A DNA stretch of 64,000 nt from Sthenelais limicola (taxonomy: Eukaryota; Annelida; Polychaeta; Phyllodocida; Sigalionidae), in assembly GCA_942159475.1 (NCBI GenBank), contig OW804095.1:93075740-93139739 (forward strand). Direction: 5' to 3'. Positions 57,377-64,000 of the stretch are shown here, piece after piece (position 1 is the first letter of the stretch; each line of letters starts with the position of its first letter). The notes under the pieces are model-generated. The model worked only from the letters and a program-made list of their open reading frames with translations, made no database searches and was not told the origin of the DNA. The position numbers and the translations under genes are program-made.

Positions 57377-59925
57377 CCTATCAGGGATAGCGAAGTTTGC
57401 GACCATGTTGGCTATAATGGAAGTCCAGCAATAAAGTCATGTAACCGCATATTCCCTATAGTAAACCATTACCAAACAATGAAAGCACCCATGCATGCTC
57501 TGCCAAGAACTGGGTGCAGACTACATAGCTCTAAATCCAGATCTAGAAACATGGAACATTTTGAAGATTGGCCACCAAACAATGGGCGTAAAATGTTTAA
57601 AGAGAGACGGCCAGCTGAAGCAAATCGTTCACTAGCATGGTCACGCCGACGCCTGTCCACATGCTAATTACAGTCTATACAGTGTATACTCGCCTATATC
57701 TAAACATGACAAACTACTGCCAAACCAAGATCTTAACTCTGTTATTTCCGCACGCTTCATTTTTTCCTAATTTGATTTATATTCCTTAGACAAAGCGGTG
57801 GCATCCTTGGAGGAAAGAAACCTGGAAATATACGTTTATGGCCATATTTTGAGAGAAGATTTCAAGGTTTTGGTTTTCACTTTTGGCTATTAGTCCGGCT
57901 CCCGGCTATTAGTATAATTGACCTCAGGATGGCGGATGTTGTTTGCCATCCTCCATGGATGCTTTGGAGAAGTGAGTCATATCTAAATTAAGACATGCTA
58001 TAACATGTATACATATATTGTAGTGCAATACAAATTATTTATTTGTATGAACATATAATAACATATGTAAGGCCTGCATTATTGAAGGTTGGTAATTTCC
58101 TTAGTACTGCTTTACGCAACAGATTCTTTTATGTATGAGTAATACATAAAATGAGTCTTAAATTAGTTATCAAAAAGCGAATGAACGATGGTTTTCCTTT
58201 TTTCAGAGTTTCGCATCACCAAATTCACAGAGAAATTATCAAACTTTGTTTTCTATGTCAACAAGTTTTTAAAGAATCACATCTGCTCACTGATTTCAAT
58301 CTTAATGTTCGTAATATCTGTATCACGAACCATCATATGACACTTTCTCAGTTAGGAATCTGCGCCCCCATCTATTTCCAAAACCTTTATCAGAAATCAG
58401 AAATGTGCCATCAAGTAGAAAACAGATAGTGAAAGGTATTGGCAATGCTGCCTCTTGGAAATATATGAATGACTGGGATACCTTGCCACTAGCTCTCATA
58501 TTGGCTCTGCAAAGGTGCCATATTCATAACACTGCCATCCAACTTTTTCTATCTTTTCCATCTTTCACATCATTCACGCACCTGTGAACGATTGGTTTAC
58601 GCCCCGGTGATTGGTATACGATGCTTCTTTTGATCTTCCGTATACATAGCATCACTCAATGGTGAGGTGTTAGTTTAGGGAAGTGTCAAGATATATTTGT
58701 GTAAGTGTGATGGTATTTATTTTGTATGGACCCTAGCGAAAATGTTACCATTATCCTGTGCATATTGGATAAGGATTAGGAGGTAGAGGGTGATGAGACA
58801 GCTAGGGAGATTCTTTATTCTTCTTTTGGGAAACAGTTAATTTACTGAATGTTGATATCAATCTATATATGTTTTGTGTTAAATAAGGACAAATTAATCA
58901 TTCTGTCGAGACTTATGTAAGGGCGAAATTATTGTAAGATTTGCCAACTAATTCTACCATTTTCTCCTAAGTGGCCATTGTCTTAAATATATATTGGATA
59001 AGGATTATAAGATGGGGGGTGGTGAGACAGTGGGATTTTACTATTGAAATATTGTCTGTGAAATGTTTGAGGAGCAATTAATTTCCTGAAAAGTATACAG
59101 CTGATATCAATGTGTCTTGAGTGAAGAAAGAGCGAAATCATGATAAAGATTTCCCAACTAATTCATTTTTTCTCATAACTTTCTTTCGACACGTTTCTAT
59201 TCGACACTAAAATGATAAATATACCAATGCTCTGGATAAAAAATATAATTACGAACAAGTTATCAATTGCAGCAAGTTGTGCATTGTGTCTGCTAGAGCA
59301 TGATATAATGCTGTCAAAGGAATATTGCTATTCTTCTCTGCCAGGGGGCACGAACCATAAATAAAGGCTTACGATATGTAACTCGCTGGGTCGAGCACTT
59401 TTATATCTTTCTGACTTAGTTGCCAACCAGTGGTATTGTACCTCAAATCTTCGATACGCAACAATAGAGGGTTGGGGCTATGGTGGCCATTGAAATTAGT
59501 TTGGCTTAGTCTCGGTTGCTTTTTTAATGCCAGTCAGCTGTGGTGTGTTTCGGTTTACCATTTCACGACATTATATATGTTTTCTTATGATAAATGGTGA
59601 TTAAAAGGACTGCGGTTATCAATACATTTCTCCCCATTAAATATGTAAAATCTCAAACTCAGCATGGTGTTTCCCTGACAAGACTTTTCTCAGAGGAAAA
59701 CTAATAAATATTGAATTTATTATTAATAATAAAGGATCTAGGCCTATAACATGAAACTCCCCGTAGTCGCTTCCCCTAGATTTACCCCGTAGCAACCATT
59801 GGCCTTGATTGATTGATCGATTGATTATGCATCACTTAATGTAAATCGGTAGTTCGCTTCTGGACAATTATTATGACACCATTTATTGACCCACCGTCCC
59901 AGTAACTGTAGCGTCTAAATTTAAT
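57377..59925. other. No gene seen
   Basis: AT-rich sequence. ATATTGGATAAGGATTA followed by RGGTGRTGAGACAG appears twice (about 58762 and 58991), a weak local duplication. No exon supported. Confidence 0.4.
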
Positions 59926-60281
59926 GTGATGTGTCACAGGAGAATGAGTCACAATTCGCAAAGGAAGGAATTTTGAGCGGATCCAATGATAGTAAACATT
60001 AGGGCATCTAATAAGTACTTCTATATGTTTCTATAAATGAAAAGAAAGTTAGGGATATTTCTTTATGGTCGTTCACTAGTAAAGTCGTTAAATATCCTCC
60101 TTAGGATAACCTCAGAAACACATGGATATATTGTCTTGAGATTTGACAATTGTAATCATGCTACTGGCAGCGGTAATCACACCGAAAATGAAAACATTTT
60201 GACCAACGTTTCCAGTGGACAAACATTGAAAAATATAATAATTGTTTGCTACTTGTGACTCATTTTCCTGTGACACGTCAC
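59926..60281. mobile_element. 356-bp element with 29-bp terminal inverted repeats
   Basis: GTGATGTGTCACAGGAGAAT plus GAGTCACAA at 59926-59954 is inverted at 60253-60281 with two mismatches. The end contains a GTGACGTGTCAC palindrome and an ATGAGTCAC (AP-1-like) motif. The interior is AT-rich; a 73-codon open frame inside (60037-60258) shows no recognisable motif. No clear target duplication was found. Confidence 0.75.
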
Positions 60282-61975
60282 AAATGATGCCTAAAAGGGT
60301 TAATTTCTTTTACTAATAATAAAGTCCCACGGTACCTTAAAACGGGGCATGTATTATATCTAACGTTATCCAAGTGGAACATAAAGAATTGTGTTTTAAT
60401 GGGACTTTCCTATTGTAATACTTACGAAATGGCACCAAAGGCTACTGCTTTGAAATCTCTATACAAATCTATCCGAGCAAATCGTCACCTGTTAAGTATA
60501 GGCCCTATCTCTGTCAAGTCGATTGTGTCATCTTTAACAACTAACCATAGCGGCAATAATTGTCTTACCTATCGCCCTTTTCCCGCAACATATTTTCAAA
60601 TTGCTCAGAAAATTCCGAGCAAGGTTTTCAATAAAAAAAAGGACAACCAGGCGCTAAATACGTAGTTGGGGGAAGTGCGGATCAGTGGGGTATTTATCTG
60701 TCTGTCTCTGGGACGTGCTGTTCCACCCTGTCTCGGATCACAGAGGAATAAGAATAGGCAACCTCTGTAATTCTCCAATTTGAAGCGCTCGCAGCGCATG
60801 AAATAGTCTTAAATTTCACCACTGCCCCAAGCTTGACTCAGTATATAGTATACAGGATCTATTTAACGAGCAGATATAAGTTGTACTAATGCGCTTCTCC
60901 ATTGTGGAAACTTCCCATTCTTAAACCGAAATCCCAGATGGGGTATAATACATACACTGGACCAAGACCAATATTTGAACCCATAGTTTCTGTTTTATTC
61001 GAAATCTTCATTTTATCAGGATGACCAGTAAGTTAGGACTTTTGTGGGGACCTATAACTATCATTTTTGGATATTTTGTGGGTCTGTAGCATTGCTAGAC
61101 GTATGCAATTCTTTTAATTTTGTGTTTATTTATTCCTTCAGTCCTATTATAATGATGTGTTTCTTGAAGACAAACTAATCATACTCAGACCGAGTGAGTC
61201 GTCGATTGTTAATATGCAAATAATCACAATGCAGAACCGGCTCGGTGCCCACTCTCACAACATATCCACATTAGGCCTATGTGGCTGTTCCTTGAAGGTA
61301 TTCATACACCATTCTTCTGACCCGCTATTACAGCCCACACAACAGAGGGTCAAGTGCATCATCTGTTTTCCTTGACGCTTTTTTTTACCAACTTAAATTT
61401 CCTTCATAATTACTTTTTGTGTCAGAAACTTTTAAGATATCTTGAGAAAAAGTAGGGAAACCCAACGGTGAAAAAGCTGTTCACTCTAAACTAAAATTAA
61501 ACTCTAAATGGAAACTTCTAAAAGTAACTGAAAGTAGCTTACGCTGGTACTCGATTTCAGACATTTCTGAATTCTATAACTTGCTATTCAAAAGACTTCA
61601 ATAATGAACATTCCGCAAATTCATGCAGTAGAATGACTTTTATTTTGGATTTTCTATAAAGCTTGTCTTTAAATCTTTAAGCACATGGCCCGCCGTCACA
61701 ATTTCCGATCATACATCAAAATTATTTCGCAGCATTCATGGTGTCAGATCTACAAATAATACAGAAAGCTCCATAATGCATTCAAATCTTGGATTACAAT
61801 TGTCAGGGTGCCCTATTGTAGTCTTTGTATACCGACCCTTTATTGCCATCATTTAGCTGCCAAAGAAATAAAGTCTTTTGAATTTTGAATCTGCTCTATT
61901 TAGGGTACGTGGTTCTGGGGCAGTCCGTCCCAATAAAGCAACTAAGTCAGACCGGGTGCACTGGGTGGTTCTAAG

Positions 61976-62020
61976 CCTTAAAGCTGCATTCTCAGTTAAT
62001 ATCGTTAAAAAAAACTTTCA
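61976..62020 (+). mobile_element. F3 element, left end
   Basis: CTTAAAGCTGCATTCTCAGT followed by TAATATCG matches the F3 terminus; the interior is not recognisable. Confidence 0.5.
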
Positions 62021-62785
62021 CTTGATATCGCTCACGTTTTCTTTAATATGCTGCTATATATATATGATCTCACCTAAATTGGCGCAGAATAATATACACG
62101 TATCTGAAGAAGATTCTAACATTCAAAACCTGAATTAAATGGTTATTAAATGGTTATTAAATGCTAACTTCCCAGGTCTATCAAAGCGAAATACTTTAAA
62201 AAGCCATCGCAGAACTGTGTAGTTATGATTTCCTTGATTTCCTATTCTATTTTATATAAACAAAGAATTTGTATCAGGAATTCCAATGTCGAATGTAATT
62301 TAGAGTGACGTCTATGTTGCGGCTAAACATTTTTTAAATGCTGTAAGAAACAATTAATTTCCAGGTCGCTCAATTGTTTGTGAAAAGGCACTGACCCCCT
62401 TTGGAAACATTGATATTGTGGATCACAACATTGTAGACCCTCCATCGGAAATAATGACATCATCCCTTGTAGTTTGGATATGTTATTAGACAAAACATAA
62501 TCATATAGCAACAGGTCGCTTTCTGGCAGCAGAGACCAATAATTAAATATTATCAGTATAGTTTAAACATAGTGGCGGATACGGGGGAACAGAGAGGTGG
62601 CGCGGGGATGCGGATAATATATATATATACCGTCATGGATAAAACATGATATTGTACTCAGTTGATACAGAACTATTGACCCTGCACTCTCCCTTTCAGG
62701 ACCCCTCCCTCCCCCTTTCTATATCCCAAGCTTAAATGGAATAAAAAAAAAGAAAAAAAAAGCTCACCCTTGCTGTGTCTCCCCT

Positions 62786-62799
62786 CCCCCCCCCCCCCC
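62786..62799. repeat. C14 homopolymer
   Basis: Uninterrupted C run of 14. Confidence 0.95.
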
Positions 62800-64000
62800 T
62801 CCCCCATGTAAATATAAAGAGGATGGATGAACAGACAAAGGAGAATGTGTTGAATTTTATAAGGTTCCAACATATTAATACATATAATACCTTGTATTTT
62901 ATTTTTTTCCATTAATTTTCGTTGAGTGCCACATGCAGAATTTAATTTATTTGGACAGAAGTTACTGAGGCACAGGGGGTCTCATGGCAAACTGTTCAGT
63001 TCTTGGAAGAAAGATTCCTTGAAAATGATTATTACATTTTCCACCGAAAACTCCATGCCAGAAATGATTCGATCCTTTTCCCAAAGATCACACGGTTGAC
63101 TTTAAAATGAAAGCAATGTTTGAACCGCTGTATGTACAAGTGTCTATATCAAGGACTCTCATGGTAGACGGTGGCCTTCATAGACCACGGAAGGTATTTT
63201 GGAGAGGGATTAGAGGTGAATCAAGACCCATTCATGGACTATATCCACCACGCATTCCTCAATACAACACCCCTGCTCTCAATGTGTTACTTGTAGAGGG
63301 AGTGTTTACACACATGACTACCGAGCTATAGCATGAACCTGTACATCGCCATGGAAATTGTTAGGCTTCTATCATCATGATCATTAACTCAACTAGGAAG
63401 GGCCTAGGAAGATGTGTTATACATGCATCATACCCATACCCCATATTATAGGGCATTTGTGGAGACACAAGCTTCTTCAACAAAAATAAAGATTCAACTG
63501 TACGAGCTGGTTATGTAGATACCGTTAAATAACTGTGGAAAACATTTAGCATTAAAGGTCAATTAATATTTTGAAGAAAAAAAATTAACTATCAACTGGT
63601 GATTACCTAAGCCTTGTAAAACAATGTATTTGGGCCTCATATATTACTGTTCTAATATTCATGATAAGTGCTTAGATATTCATTTATTGACATCAATTAA
63701 GTTATATGTATATAACTAACTTTATTTCTCATCATACATTTACATACAAATTAAAAGAGAAACAGGATGGTCCTTTCAGCATCTGTTCAGATGATGATCG
63801 ATCCAAGGGATCCTGCATGAACTAACTACCATTCATTCATTCAATCTTACACTTAACATGCAAGTTTTGTTGATTTTAACATGAGCTGATATTTATAAAC
63901 TGAAATATGTACCCCTTGTGGGGTAATATCAAGTGCCCAGTACTGGACACATTGTGTGACAATTATTAATTAACCATAGAATTTAAAAACCATTAAATAT

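Larger units (their letters stand above)
60282..64000. other. No gene seen
   Basis: AT-rich sequence with an F3 end at 61976 and a C14 run at 62786. The plus-strand open frame at 63107-63331 has no supported splice or domain evidence. Confidence 0.45.

Noticed and set aside
1..64000. CRISPR arrays, bacterial operons, rRNA genes
   Set aside because: No regularly spaced identical repeats with unique spacers, no Shine-Dalgarno-led tightly packed frames, and no rRNA-like conserved blocks were seen.

Overview
This looks like a stretch of AT-rich animal nuclear DNA. It has no bacterial-style gene packing. It holds dispersed short inverted-repeat elements, LINE fragments with poly(A) tails, SINE-like sequence, microsatellites and G/C homopolymers. 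A SINE-like insertion begins with a GTGAGTGAGTGAG tract followed by ATTGGTTGCGTTACGCCC. From memory this resembles the tail of SINEs common in molluscs and other lophotrochozoans, so a marine lophotrochozoan is my best guess, at low confidence. The window is overwhelmingly intergenic or intronic.

Genes. The only exon I support well is at 37927-38757 (+): 277 codons of disordered, Pro/Gly/Ser-rich N-terminal sequence with a strong start context and a good splice donor (AAG|GTAATG, phase 0). I do not recognise the gene, and its later exons were not identified. Weaker unrecognised exon candidates lie at 49259-49446 (-), 2913-3115 (+), 734-847 (-) and 44326-44607 (-). Non-LTR retrotransposon remains occur at 10456-10647 (+, RT motif A), 11815-12125 (+, linker between endonuclease and RT), 26874-27734 (-, C-terminus plus AATAAA and poly(A)) and 50059-50360 (-, same C-terminal motif).

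Repeats. Three non-coding inverted-repeat families recur and behave like non-autonomous DNA transposons (MITEs). F1 is about 220-236 bp, with ends containing GTCAGAAAATGTAC. F2 is about 155-190 bp, with ends CAGTCTAGGCTC...GAGCCTAGACTG and an internal inverted pair GACGCCTACT/AGTAGGCGTC. F3 is about 300 bp, with ends TTAAAGCTGCATTCTCAG. Nested insertions order some of them in time: F2 inside F1 at 42673-43180, and a SINE with a 13-bp duplication inside F2 at 41972-42300. Single-copy inverted-repeat elements sit at 2245, 21258, 25113, 55730, 56666, 57251 and 59926. The 55730-56076 element is the best defined. It lies inside a 142-bp tandem array, so a neighbouring array unit preserves the empty site and shows a TAA target duplication.

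Regulatory-looking DNA. A stretch at 51055-51330 has two perfect MEF2-type sites 51 bp apart plus an E-box. A GC-rich stretch at 48690-48830 has a perfect NRF1-type palindrome. CRE-type sites occur at 41172 and 45882. A dense GAGTCA/TGACTC cluster opens the window. Everything else is ordinary AT-rich non-coding sequence in which I see no gene.
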